Shown piece after piece: positions 1 through 5,046 of a stretch of DNA of 8,776 nucleotides. Source of the stretch: Candidatus Bathyarchaeota archaeon (GTDB lineage: Archaea; Thermoproteota; Bathyarchaeia; RBG-16-48-13; GCA-020355125); contig JAUWWH010000017.1 in assembly GCA_030617005.1 (NCBI GenBank), positions 1-8,776 of the forward strand, written 5' to 3'. Under the pieces are notes generated by a model, which did no database searches, was not told the DNA's origin, and saw only the letters and a program-made list of their open reading frames with translations. Numbering within the stretch: position 1 is the first letter of the stretch; each line of letters starts with the position of its first letter. A program made the translations under genes and the position numbers.

Positions 1-30
1 CAGCGAGATGTGTTACTTCGTCAAAGTTAG
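1..30 (+). CDS. Possible C-terminal end of an upstream gene (partial)
   Basis: Reading frame 1 is open from the window edge and gives QRDVLLRQS before a TAG at 28-30. A run of ten T residues follows at 38-47, which is what an archaeal gene end often looks like, and the gene would then be convergent with the minus-strand MBF1 gene. Nine residues are far too few to identify a family. The assignment rests only on the position of the stop before the T tract, so it may be chance. Confidence 0.22.
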   Translation, partial: QRDVLLRQS

Positions 31-37
31 ATGGTTC

Positions 38-47
38 TTTTTTTTTT
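38..47 (+). terminator. Oligo-T transcription terminator (T10)
   Basis: Ten consecutive T residues lie on the plus strand in the short gap between a possible rightward gene end (stop at 28-30) and the convergent MBF1 gene (stop at 58-60). Archaeal RNA polymerase stops at such oligo-T tracts without needing a hairpin. The tract would act on rightward transcripts only; for the leftward MBF1 transcript it reads as A. Confidence 0.45.
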
Positions 48-57
48 CTCCTTTGAA

Positions 58-588
58 CTAAGAGTACACGAGTTCTTCCTCAACCCCCCTCTTCTGAATG
101 ATAACAACATCCCCAAGAGTTAGTTCAGACGCTTTCTTAACAAAATTTTTCTCAAGTTTCGAAGTCTCGGGGGAGGCATGTAAAATATTGATTTTTAAGA
201 ACCGCTCTATTTTTTTTGCTTGTGATTGATCGGGAACCATTTTCCTCATCTCAAATTTTCGGAGAATAGAAATTTTAATTCCAATCATTCTGCTTAAATC
301 TTCATGACTCAAATTATGTTTCATACGTCCCACTCTTATGCGTTGTCCAAAGTCTTCGACGAGATCAAGGGCTTGTGGGAGCTTTGAGGGAGTTTTTCTC
401 TTATAGGGTGAAGAGGGTTTAGTTGAATAGTCCAGAGTTTTTGTTGTTAAACCAGATTTAATAGAATCTCGTTTCCAAATTGATGATGAAAATTGAGAAC
501 AGTCAGAACATACAAAAAGTTTTACACCGTCAATTATGGCTCTAATTGTTATGCCATAAATTTCATTTCCACAGACTTCACATTCCAT
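58..588 (-). CDS. Archaeal multiprotein bridging factor 1-like transcription factor (zinc ribbon plus HTH)
   Basis: 176-residue protein of the archaeal MBF1 (aMBF1) type. An N-terminal zinc ribbon is formed by C3-x2-C6 and C27-x2-C30. A low-complexity basic linker follows at about 45-72, then a Cro/C1-type helix-turn-helix at about 79-133 (FGQRIRVGRMKHNLSHEDLS, with the second helix near MIGIKISILRKFE). The tail at about 155-167 (LTLGDVVIIQKR) is typical of archaeal MBF1 proteins. Eukaryotic MBF1 bridges a regulator and TBP; the archaeal protein has also been linked to translation and ribosome association, so its exact role is open. The start ATG at 586-588 puts the zinc ribbon at the very N-terminus as expected. 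A TATA-like element inside the palindrome at 613-630 lies about 33 bases upstream, which suggests a leaderless or short-leader transcript. The gene is divergent from the PUA gene. Confidence 0.88.
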   Translation of the reverse strand: MECEVCGNEIYGITIRAIIDGVKLFVCSDCSQFSSSIWKRDSIKSGLTTKTLDYSTKPSSPYKRKTPSKLPQALDLVEDFGQRIRVGRMKHNLSHEDLSRMIGIKISILRKFEMRKMVPDQSQAKKIERFLKINILHASPETSKLEKNFVKKASELTLGDVVIIQKRGVEEELVYS

Positions 589-612
589 AATTCAAAAATT
601 CCTTCCTAAATA

Positions 613-630
613 TCTATAATTTATTATAGA
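613..630. promoter_or_regulatory. Perfect 8-2-8 palindrome between divergent genes, overlapping TATA-like elements
   Basis: TCTATAAT-TT-ATTATAGA is a perfect inverted repeat of eight base pairs around a two-base centre. It sits in the 81-base gap between the divergent MBF1 and PUA genes, and each arm contains TATAAT. It could be the MBF1 TATA box on the minus strand (centre about 33 bases before its ATG) and an operator at the same time. A further TATA-like element, CTATACTTA at 636-644, lies about 30 bases before the PUA GTG. The symmetry is read directly; promoter and operator roles are inferred. Confidence 0.4.
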
Positions 631-669
631 CAAGGCTATACTTAAGATTTCTAACAGGGATGTTTACTA

Positions 670-1185
670 GTGAAAAGATGGATTTTCGACCTTGAGCGTA
701 TTAGAGGTGTTGCTAATTATCAGTTTGAAAGTGAGATTGGGCAGAAAATGTTTCCAGATGATGTTATAATTGAATACTCCAGAAAAACAGGGAGAATTAA
801 ACATATTTACTTGAACGGATCTTTATTGGCAACACTTCGACCTACGAATGGATTCTTCGCCTTAACGATAAATGGCAGTAAGAGGCTGATGTCTTTAGTT
901 GATTATTCAAGATTTAGGATCGTAGTTCATGAGGATGTAGAGAGTTTTATTAGAGAAGGGAGAAATGTTTTCGCCAAGCACATCGTCAAAGCTAATGGTA
1001 AAATCAGACCAGGAGAGGAGGTTGTTGTGATAAATAATAAGAATGTGGTTTTAGCTGTAGGAAAGGCTGTATTATCAGGAGAAGAGATGTTAGCTTTTAA
1101 TCGGGGGGTAGCAGTTAAAGTTCGGACGGGAACAGAGAAACAAAGATTATGTGGAGGATTATTAAAGAAAAGTAAGAAAAATTGA
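670..1185 (+). CDS. C2/PUA domain RNA-binding protein related to the C-terminal part of archaeosine tRNA-guanine transglycosylase
   Basis: 171-residue protein with no catalytic domain visible. Residues about 28-82 resemble the C2 (pre-PUA) domain of archaeal TGT enzymes: FPDDVIIEYSRKTGRIKHIY followed by LLATLRPTNGFFALTINGSKRL-like sequence. Residues about 83-152 are a clear PUA domain with the usual FIREGRNVFAKHI, IRPGEEVVV and AVGKAVLSGEEMLAFNRGVA stretches. PUA domains bind structured RNA in tRNA- and rRNA-modifying enzymes, so this is probably a stand-alone RNA-binding module, perhaps a partner of a catalytic subunit encoded elsewhere or of the ribosome. The C-terminus is lysine-rich. The start is a GTG at 670; the ATG at 660 is out of frame and no in-frame ATG makes a better N-terminus. 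No strong Shine-Dalgarno is seen, and the TATA-like sequence at 636-644 allows a leaderless transcript. NAC follows after 121 bases in the same direction. Confidence 0.82.
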   Translation: MKRWIFDLERIRGVANYQFESEIGQKMFPDDVIIEYSRKTGRIKHIYLNGSLLATLRPTNGFFALTINGSKRLMSLVDYSRFRIVVHEDVESFIREGRNVFAKHIVKANGKIRPGEEVVVINNKNVVLAVGKAVLSGEEMLAFNRGVAVKVRTGTEKQRLCGGLLKKSKKN

Positions 1186-1274
1186 TTTCAAAAAGAGGAG
1201 TATAACCCTCGATTATTTTAATAATGCGATTTTATAGAATTGTTGCTAAATCTCATAAATCTTTTATTGAACAA

Positions 1275-1285
1275 CTTATTTTAAG
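1275..1285 (+). promoter_or_regulatory. Candidate TATA box for NAC
   Basis: CTTATTTTAAG is centred about 27 bases before the TTG start of the NAC gene, the distance expected for a leaderless or near-leaderless archaeal transcript. Immediately before the start, GTGATC at 1299-1304 matches the 16S rRNA 3' end (GATCAC core), so a short leader is also possible. The region is AT-rich, so chance TATA-like matches are common. Confidence 0.3.
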
Positions 1286-1306
1286 ATTAATACGGATTGT
1301 GATCTT

Positions 1307-1648
1307 TTGCGTAAAATAAGTTCACGTACAGCAAGAAGAATGATGCAGAGAATGGGTATGGAAGTGGAAGAGATTCGTAATGCTACACAAGTTACAATAA
1401 AGACACCTGATAAAGAGATCGTTATAGATAATCCGGAAGTTTCAGTTACCAAGATGCAAAATCAGAAGATTTTTCAGATAATGGGAGGAGTAGTCACCGA
1501 GAGAAGTATTGTTAATGAACAGATACTTGAAGAAGATGTTAAACTTGTGGCTCAACAAGCAAATGTAAGTACTGATGCAGCGCGAAAAGCTTTGGAAAGC
1601 ACAAAAGGAGATCTTGCACAGGCAATTTTACTACTGGCACAAAGATGA
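1307..1648 (+). CDS. nac: Archaeal nascent polypeptide-associated complex protein (NAC)
   Basis: 113-residue homologue of eukaryotic NAC-alpha. Residues 1-20 carry the basic, methionine-rich N-terminus typical of the family (RRMMQRMGMEVEEI), which contacts the ribosome near the exit tunnel. About 22-72 form the NAC beta-barrel dimerisation domain (VTIKTPDKEIVIDNPEVSVT, then KIFQIMGG). About 75-112 form a UBA domain (EEDVKLVAQQANVSTDAARK, GDLAQAILLL). Archaeal NAC works as a homodimer on nascent chains in the cytosol. The length matches the family. The start is taken as TTG at 1307 because no in-frame ATG or GTG lies upstream and the basic N-terminus is wanted; an ATG at 1340 would give a version 11 residues shorter. 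The gene lies downstream of the PUA gene and ends in a hairpin overlapping the stop codon. Confidence 0.92.
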   Translation: MRKISSRTARRMMQRMGMEVEEIRNATQVTIKTPDKEIVIDNPEVSVTKMQNQKIFQIMGGVVTERSIVNEQILEEDVKLVAQQANVSTDAARKALESTKGDLAQAILLLAQR

Positions 1649-1705
1649 AACGATAGAAATATATAGTTATTTCTGTTTCAAACAATTACATATCTTTTTC
1701 TTTAA
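1646..1705 (+). terminator. NAC 3' hairpin followed by a T-rich tract
   Basis: TGAAAC (1646-1651) pairs with GTTTCA (1675-1680), and AGAAATA (1655-1661) pairs with TATTTCT (1668-1674). This gives 13 base pairs interrupted by a three-base bulge (GAT) with a six-base loop. The stem begins on the NAC stop codon itself. A pyrimidine-rich run with five and three consecutive T residues follows at about 1692-1703. Hairpin plus T tract fits a terminator or a stabilising mRNA 3' end. Confidence 0.55.
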
Positions 1706-1956
1706 TTTGAAAAAAATGAACATAAACATTACAGTTACTCACTTTTTTGCATAAAGTAATTTGAATATAGTAACTGAGAGCTTTCAAAAGATCTGGTTCT
1801 CTTTTATAAACATTGAAAAACATGTAAAGAGTTATACTTGAGGTATTCATCGGGTTAATACAATAGTAATGAATATTTAAGTTCCCCAAACATAAATACA
1901 TTGAATTGACGAATAGTTATTGAACAGAAGAGAGGGATTAAGGTAGGGTAAATAAT
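1706..1956. other. Gene-free gap between NAC and pyrB with inverted repeats and candidate pyrB promoter
   Basis: Together with the NAC hairpin this makes a gap of 308 bases. I see no credible protein; a minus-strand open frame here has no family resemblance. It holds two inverted repeats. The first is CAGTTACT (1732-1739) with AGTAACTG (1769-1776), enclosing a smaller ACTTT/AAAGT pair (1741-1745, 1753-1757). The second is AAAAGA (1786-1791) with TCTTTT (1800-1805) around an eight-base loop. Possible pyrB TATA elements are AATATTTAA at about 1872-1880 and CATAAATA at about 1891-1898, which would leave a leader of roughly 40-60 bases. AGGTAGGG before the pyrB start is a weak Shine-Dalgarno-like purine run. 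Confidence 0.35.
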
Positions 1957-2877
1957 ATGGACTTTGAAGGGAGAGACATCGTCTCTATTAGAGATTATAA
2001 CCGTATTGAAGTTGAACACATTTTGGAAACAGCGGAGTTGATGGAACCTTTAACTAAAAGTAGTTCTGATATGTTGAAGGGAAAGATATTAGCGAATATA
2101 TTCCTCGAACCAAGCACTAGAACCCGATTAAGCTTTGAAGCAGCTATACTCAGGCTTGGAGGAAGCTACATAAGCATTTCTGAAGCGAGAGCGAGCGCAA
2201 TCGAGAAAGGTGAAAACCTGGTAGATATCATAAGAGTTATGGAAAATTATGTTGACATCATTACTCTTCGACATTCTTTAGAAGGTGCAGCAAGATTAGC
2301 TGCAGAAGTAGCTTATATCCCAGTTATAAACGCTGGATCTGGTTCAGGTGAACATCCAACGCAGGCTCTTCTGGATCTATATACCATAAAAAAGGAATGC
2401 GGAAAAATCGATGGATTAAGCATAGCCATCTTAGGTGATTTAAAGTATGGGCGGACAACCCACTCTTTAGCATATGCTTTATCCCTCTTCAATACAACCC
2501 TCTATTTCGTATCCCCCGAGTCACTTAAGATGCGAGGGGAAGTCCTTGAAGATGTTAGTAAGAGAGTTAATGTAATAGAGACCAAGGATGTTCCAGAGAT
2601 TATCCCCAAGGTAGATGTGTTATATGTTACTAGGATGCAAAAGGAACGTTTCCCAGATCTAGAAGTATATGAGAAGATCAAGGGAACCTATAGGATCAAT
2701 CGAGATTCTCTTCGTAACGCAAAGAGAAATATGATTGTAATGCACCCACTACCAAGAATTGATGAGATCGCTCCAGAAGTCGATCAAACACATTATGCTA
2801 AATACTTTAAGCAAGTTTGGTATGGGATATTAACTCGGATGGCTCTACTCAGTCTAATCCTTGGGGCAATAAAATGA
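1957..2877 (+). CDS. pyrB: Aspartate carbamoyltransferase catalytic subunit
   Basis: 306 residues, the normal length of the ATCase catalytic chain. It catalyses carbamoyl phosphate plus L-aspartate to N-carbamoyl-L-aspartate, the first committed step of pyrimidine synthesis, in the cytosol. The carbamoyl-phosphate loop S53-T-R-T-R57 is intact (IFLEPSTRTRLSFEAA). S80 and K84 of the 80s loop, R105, H133 and Q136 (GEHPTQALLDLYT), R166, R226 with Q228 (YVTRMQKERF) and the 240s-loop successor M262-HPLPR are all present, so the enzyme should be active. The N-terminal carbamoyl-phosphate domain covers about 1-140 and the aspartate domain about 150-290. The ATG at 1957 gives a family-typical N-terminus (GRDIVSIRDYNR). 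Archaeal pyrB is commonly followed directly by pyrI, the regulatory chain; here a tRNA gene comes next, so any regulatory subunit is encoded elsewhere or missing. Confidence 0.96.
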   Translation: MDFEGRDIVSIRDYNRIEVEHILETAELMEPLTKSSSDMLKGKILANIFLEPSTRTRLSFEAAILRLGGSYISISEARASAIEKGENLVDIIRVMENYVDIITLRHSLEGAARLAAEVAYIPVINAGSGSGEHPTQALLDLYTIKKECGKIDGLSIAILGDLKYGRTTHSLAYALSLFNTTLYFVSPESLKMRGEVLEDVSKRVNVIETKDVPEIIPKVDVLYVTRMQKERFPDLEVYEKIKGTYRINRDSLRNAKRNMIVMHPLPRIDEIAPEVDQTHYAKYFKQVWYGILTRMALLSLILGAIK

Positions 2878-2947
2878 TATGAGAAGTATAAACGTTCATT
2901 AGCCTTATTTCAGTGAGTAGCGTTGCAGATATTAAGTAGAAGCAATG

Positions 2948-2954
2948 TTTAATT
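2948..2954 (+). promoter_or_regulatory. Possible TATA element for tRNA-Leu
   Basis: TTTAATT is centred about 34 bases before the tRNA 5' end. It would predict transcription starting roughly seven bases upstream of the mature end, leaving a short leader for RNase P. The match is weak, and read-through from pyrB is an alternative. Confidence 0.22.
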
Positions 2955-2984
2955 GATCCGTGGACTATTTCTATTCCTTTATCT

Positions 2985-3089
2985 GCGGTGGTAGCGAAGA
3001 TAGGTCAAACGCGGAGGACTCAAGATCTTAATTGGTGAGACATCCTCTCTCTTAGGAGTTCGTCGGTTCGAATCCGGCCCACCGCACCA
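2985..3089 (+). tRNA. tRNA-Leu (anticodon CAA) with a 17-nt intron and encoded CCA
   Basis: All arms can be drawn. The acceptor stem GCGGTGG (2985-2991) pairs perfectly with CCACCGC (3079-3085), followed by discriminator A3086 and an encoded CCA. The D stem GCG/CGC (2994-2996, 3010-3012) encloses a loop with GG. The anticodon stem GAGGA (3014-3018) pairs with TCCTC (3043-3047), which works only if 3025-3041 is removed. The spliced loop is CTCAAGA with anticodon CAA at 3021-3023. A long variable arm (3048-3061, CTC/GAG stem) marks a class II tRNA. The T arm is GTCGG-TTCGAAT-CCGGC (3062-3078). Discriminator A and anticodon CAA indicate leucine rather than serine, so it reads UUG. The mature length is 85 bases plus CCA. 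Confidence 0.95.
3025..3041 (+). other. tRNA intron at 37/38 with canonical bulge-helix-bulge
   Basis: The 17-base intron lies directly after position 37. The splice motif is complete. Exon CTCA (positions 32-35, 3019-3022) pairs with intron TGAG (3036-3039) as the central four-base-pair helix. The bulges are A36-G37|A (3023-3025) and A-C|A38 (3040-3042), cut after the second base of each. Inside, TC (3026-3027) can pair with GG (3034-3035) around a six-base loop. The archaeal tRNA splicing endonuclease (EndA) recognises this structure. Confidence 0.92.
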
Positions 3090-3197
3090 TTAAATTAAAA
3101 TCAAAAAACAGAGAAATTGTTAAGCTAAGTACCAAAGCATCGTTAGGTATCTATGAGATAGCCAAAATAATAACGTCTCTTTTACTGCAAATATTGA

Positions 3198-3217
3198 TAA
3201 AAAATGTTTATTTTTTA
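3198..3217 (+). terminator. Hairpin with T6 downstream of tRNA-Leu
   Basis: TAAAAAAT (3198-3205) pairs with ATTTTTTA (3210-3217) around a GTTT loop. The right arm contains six consecutive T residues that could end rightward transcripts. It is the best such signal after the tRNA but lies about 110 bases downstream, so a nearer unmarked stop is possible. Confidence 0.3.
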
Positions 3218-3326
3218 AAGATATGTTTTAGGTAGATTGAAAGTTAAATAATTAAAGAATGTTAAAAGATTATACTCGAAGAAAAGTATGTCAAGTAATT
3301 AAAAATTCATAAGAGTTCTAACTGGG

Positions 3327-3339
3327 AATATATTTAAAG
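3327..3339 (+). promoter_or_regulatory. TATA-like element in gene-free region
   Basis: AATATATTTAAAG resembles a strong archaeal TATA box and would predict a start near 3357 on the plus strand. A stable hairpin at 3373-3397 would lie close to the 5' end of such a transcript. No open reading frame of note follows. The sequence is AT-rich, and the element is nearly as good on the minus strand. Confidence 0.28.
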
Positions 3340-3372
3340 TATCAGACTCTCGTAGGATGAGAAAACTATTCT

Positions 3373-3397
3373 GAACACATAGATACTATACGTGTTC
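3373..3397 (+). repeat. Bulged inverted repeat (hairpin)
   Basis: GAACAC (3373-3378) pairs with GTGTTC (3392-3397), and ATAG (3379-3382) pairs with CTAT (3386-3389). This makes a ten-base-pair stem with a two-base bulge (AC) and a three-base loop. It has more G/C than its surroundings and lies where no gene is seen. Confidence 0.45.
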
Positions 3398-3468
3398 TCA
3401 CTTAATAAAGAGAGGTATAAAAATATTTTATTATGGGAAGTGTAGTACAGGTTAATCAGGAACACCTT

Positions 3469-3490
3469 TGATTTATCATTTAATAAATCA
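3469..3490. repeat. Perfect inverted repeat (8-bp stem, 6-nt loop)
   Basis: TGATTTAT (3469-3476) and ATAAATCA (3483-3490) are exact reverse complements separated by CATTTA. It may be a weak hairpin or a protein-binding site. No neighbouring gene start points to a function. Confidence 0.35.
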
Positions 3491-3670
3491 TAAAAACATA
3501 AAATAGTCAGTTTCAGAAATAATAATGAACATTCATTAAAATCCAAATGTAAAATGCATCAAGTAATCACTTTAATAAAAGATTCACCATCATCTCAGAA
3601 AAATATCGATGACTAGGTACTTACATGGTTATCTTTTCAGATTATGAGAAATGAGAAACTTAGGATGATA

Positions 3671-3695
3671 ATTCGTATTTATAAAAAATACGAAT
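3671..3695 (-). terminator. Perfect 10-bp hairpin downstream of the MFS gene
   Basis: ATTCGTATTT (3671-3680) and AAATACGAAT (3686-3695) are exact reverse complements with a five-base loop. It lies about 50 bases beyond the stop codon of the minus-strand MFS gene. On that strand the loop and adjoining arm contain six consecutive T residues (complement of 3683-3688), so it can act as the transcript end of the MFS gene. Confidence 0.5.
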
Positions 3696-3744
3696 ATTTA
3701 AGAGTTTTACTTCCTCCAAAGAGCAGTATATTTGATTCATTCTT

Positions 3745-4935
3745 CTAATGAACCTTATTAATAGCGATAACTAAGATGCTTGAACCTATTAAGAACGCTG
3801 CAATTATACATATTATTGGCGTTGAGATTATCATAGCGATAAAACCGGCGAAAGTAGCACCAAAAGCAGATCCAAGATCGAAGACGCAGGCAAAATAAAA
3901 ATTAGCTAAGCTTCTATCATCTCTCGTTACAACATCAGCCAATAAAGACCATTCACTTACTGCTCGTGTTCCATGTGCGATACCGTAAAGTATCATTATT
4001 ACACCGATCATAATTGGATCTATAACCTTTGAAAAGAGAAGAAAAACAACAGTTAATAACGTGAAGGAAATGAGTAGAGGTTTCTTCCTACCAATCACAT
4101 CCGAAATCCTACCTGCAGGCACTCGGGTTAATGTATTTGAGAGACCCCTAAAGGTGACTAGCAGTGCATAAACTGAAGGAAGTATTTTGAGAGTGTTTAC
4201 AGCATAGACCGAGTAGATAGTTGCTATTATCGCTGCTGTGAAAGCGAATGTGAATCTTACGTATGTAAGCATTTGAACCTGTCTAATTGTTATTATCCGC
4301 CTTATACGATTCCATGAACTGTCAATAAATTCTTCACATCTCCTAGATCTGGATAAATGTTTATTCAAAGGACCTATTTTCAGCAGGCCAATGTAGATAA
4401 TGAAAGCGATAAGGGGTAAAATTGAAGATATTATTAAAATTGTTTTATAATCAAAGTAAGATAGGAGGAAACTACAGAGGAAAGGACCTCCCATCGTACC
4501 TAAACCAACAGAGGTTAAGAACGTACCAACGGCTTCACCTTTTCTATTTTCAGGCGAAATAACTAAAACTAAAGACATGAGAGTGGGGTGAAGTGATGCT
4601 ATAGAGACCGCGTGGAAGATGCGAATCGGATAGAAATATATGGGATTAGTAACTTGACTGTAAAGAATGTAGGAGGATGCCTGTCCGATAAGAGCAATAG
4701 GAACTACCCACCAGTTTCCGATCTTACTGGAGAGCATTCCCAAAGGCATCCGTATCAGTAAGGTTGTATATGACATGATGGATATGATTAAACCAAGTTC
4801 TAAAGATGAGGTTTCTTTCTCACTTATATAGATGCTAAAGAACGGCGATGTTATAGTTCCTGAGATATAGATTATGGTAGCAAATGCAGTTAGTAAATAG
4901 AACTCACGAGAAAATCGCGCTATTGCCATCACCAA
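3745..4935 (-). CDS. Major facilitator superfamily transporter
   Basis: 396-residue membrane protein with the MFS pattern of two six-helix halves. Hydrophobic segments lie at roughly 13-35, 46-66, 77-95, 99-126, 135-158 and 163-186, then a charged cytoplasmic linker (about 187-216, RSRRCEEF), then about 222-247, 252-268, 286-304, 305-324, 345-371 and 372-392. The MFS motif A is clear in the second half (GRISDVIGRKK, 275-285) and degenerate in the first (GMLSSKIGNW, 66-75). This type of proton-coupled or facilitated carrier moves small molecules; the substrate cannot be read from the sequence. TTG (4935), GTG (4932) and ATG (4929) follow each other in frame, so the true start may be any of them. 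The AOR gene lies 111 bases upstream on the same strand. The two may be co-transcribed, although a TATA-like element at 4961-4970 suggests a separate promoter. Confidence 0.85.
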   Translation of the reverse strand: MVMAIARFSREFYLLTAFATIIYISGTITSPFFSIYISEKETSSLELGLIISIMSYTTLLIRMPLGMLSSKIGNWWVVPIALIGQASSYILYSQVTNPIYFYPIRIFHAVSIASLHPTLMSLVLVISPENRKGEAVGTFLTSVGLGTMGGPFLCSFLLSYFDYKTILIISSILPLIAFIIYIGLLKIGPLNKHLSRSRRCEEFIDSSWNRIRRIITIRQVQMLTYVRFTFAFTAAIIATIYSVYAVNTLKILPSVYALLVTFRGLSNTLTRVPAGRISDVIGRKKPLLISFTLLTVVFLLFSKVIDPIMIGVIMILYGIAHGTRAVSEWSLLADVVTRDDRSLANFYFACVFDLGSAFGATFAGFIAMIISTPIICIIAAFLIGSSILVIAINKVH

Positions 4936-4960
4936 GTGTTAGTGTTGCATGATTAGGTTA

Positions 4961-4970
4961 ATTAGATATA
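4961..4970 (-). promoter_or_regulatory. Candidate TATA box for the MFS gene
   Basis: On the minus strand TATATCTAAT is centred about 31-37 bases before the three possible MFS start codons. This is consistent with a leader of only a few bases. It implies the transporter can be expressed apart from the upstream AOR gene. Confidence 0.4.
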
Positions 4971-5046
4971 GAAGGGGAAAACGATAATTAAATGGAAATA
5001 CTGAAAAGATTACTCATCTCCCTTTCTATGTTCTTTTTTTTATAGT

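Larger units (their letters stand above)
3090..3744. other. 655-base gene-free AT-rich region with several hairpins and a TATA-like element
   Basis: No plausible protein is visible on either strand. The longest open frame (minus strand, 3334-3546) gives a leucine/tyrosine/serine-rich translation with no family features and no ribosome binding site. What can be seen is a hairpin with an oligo-T arm at 3198-3217, a TATA-like element at 3327-3339, and hairpins at 3373-3397, 3469-3490 and 3671-3695. The region separates the rightward pyrB/tRNA block from the leftward MFS gene, so part of it must serve convergent transcription ends. The middle part could encode an untranslated RNA, but nothing here matches an RNA family I recognise. 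Confidence 0.5.

Noticed and set aside
1686..1901. Minus-strand open frame of 71 codons between NAC and pyrB
   Set aside because: No Shine-Dalgarno, unusual composition rich in Tyr, Phe, Cys and Asn, no family resemblance, and it overlaps the inverted repeats and T-rich terminator region.
3334..3546. Minus-strand open frame of 70 codons in the gene-free region
   Set aside because: Leucine/tyrosine/serine-rich translation of AT-rich DNA with no ribosome binding site; it runs through two hairpins and a TATA-like element.
3090..3744. CRISPR array or mobile element remnant in the large gap
   Set aside because: No regularly spaced direct repeats, no transposase fragments and no target-site duplication; the inverted repeats differ from one another. 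The tRNA 3' end is not duplicated nearby, so an integrated element is not supported.
5034..5041. Run of eight T residues between the AOR and MFS genes
   Set aside because: It is on the plus strand, while both neighbouring genes are on the minus strand, so it reads as A in their transcripts and cannot end them.
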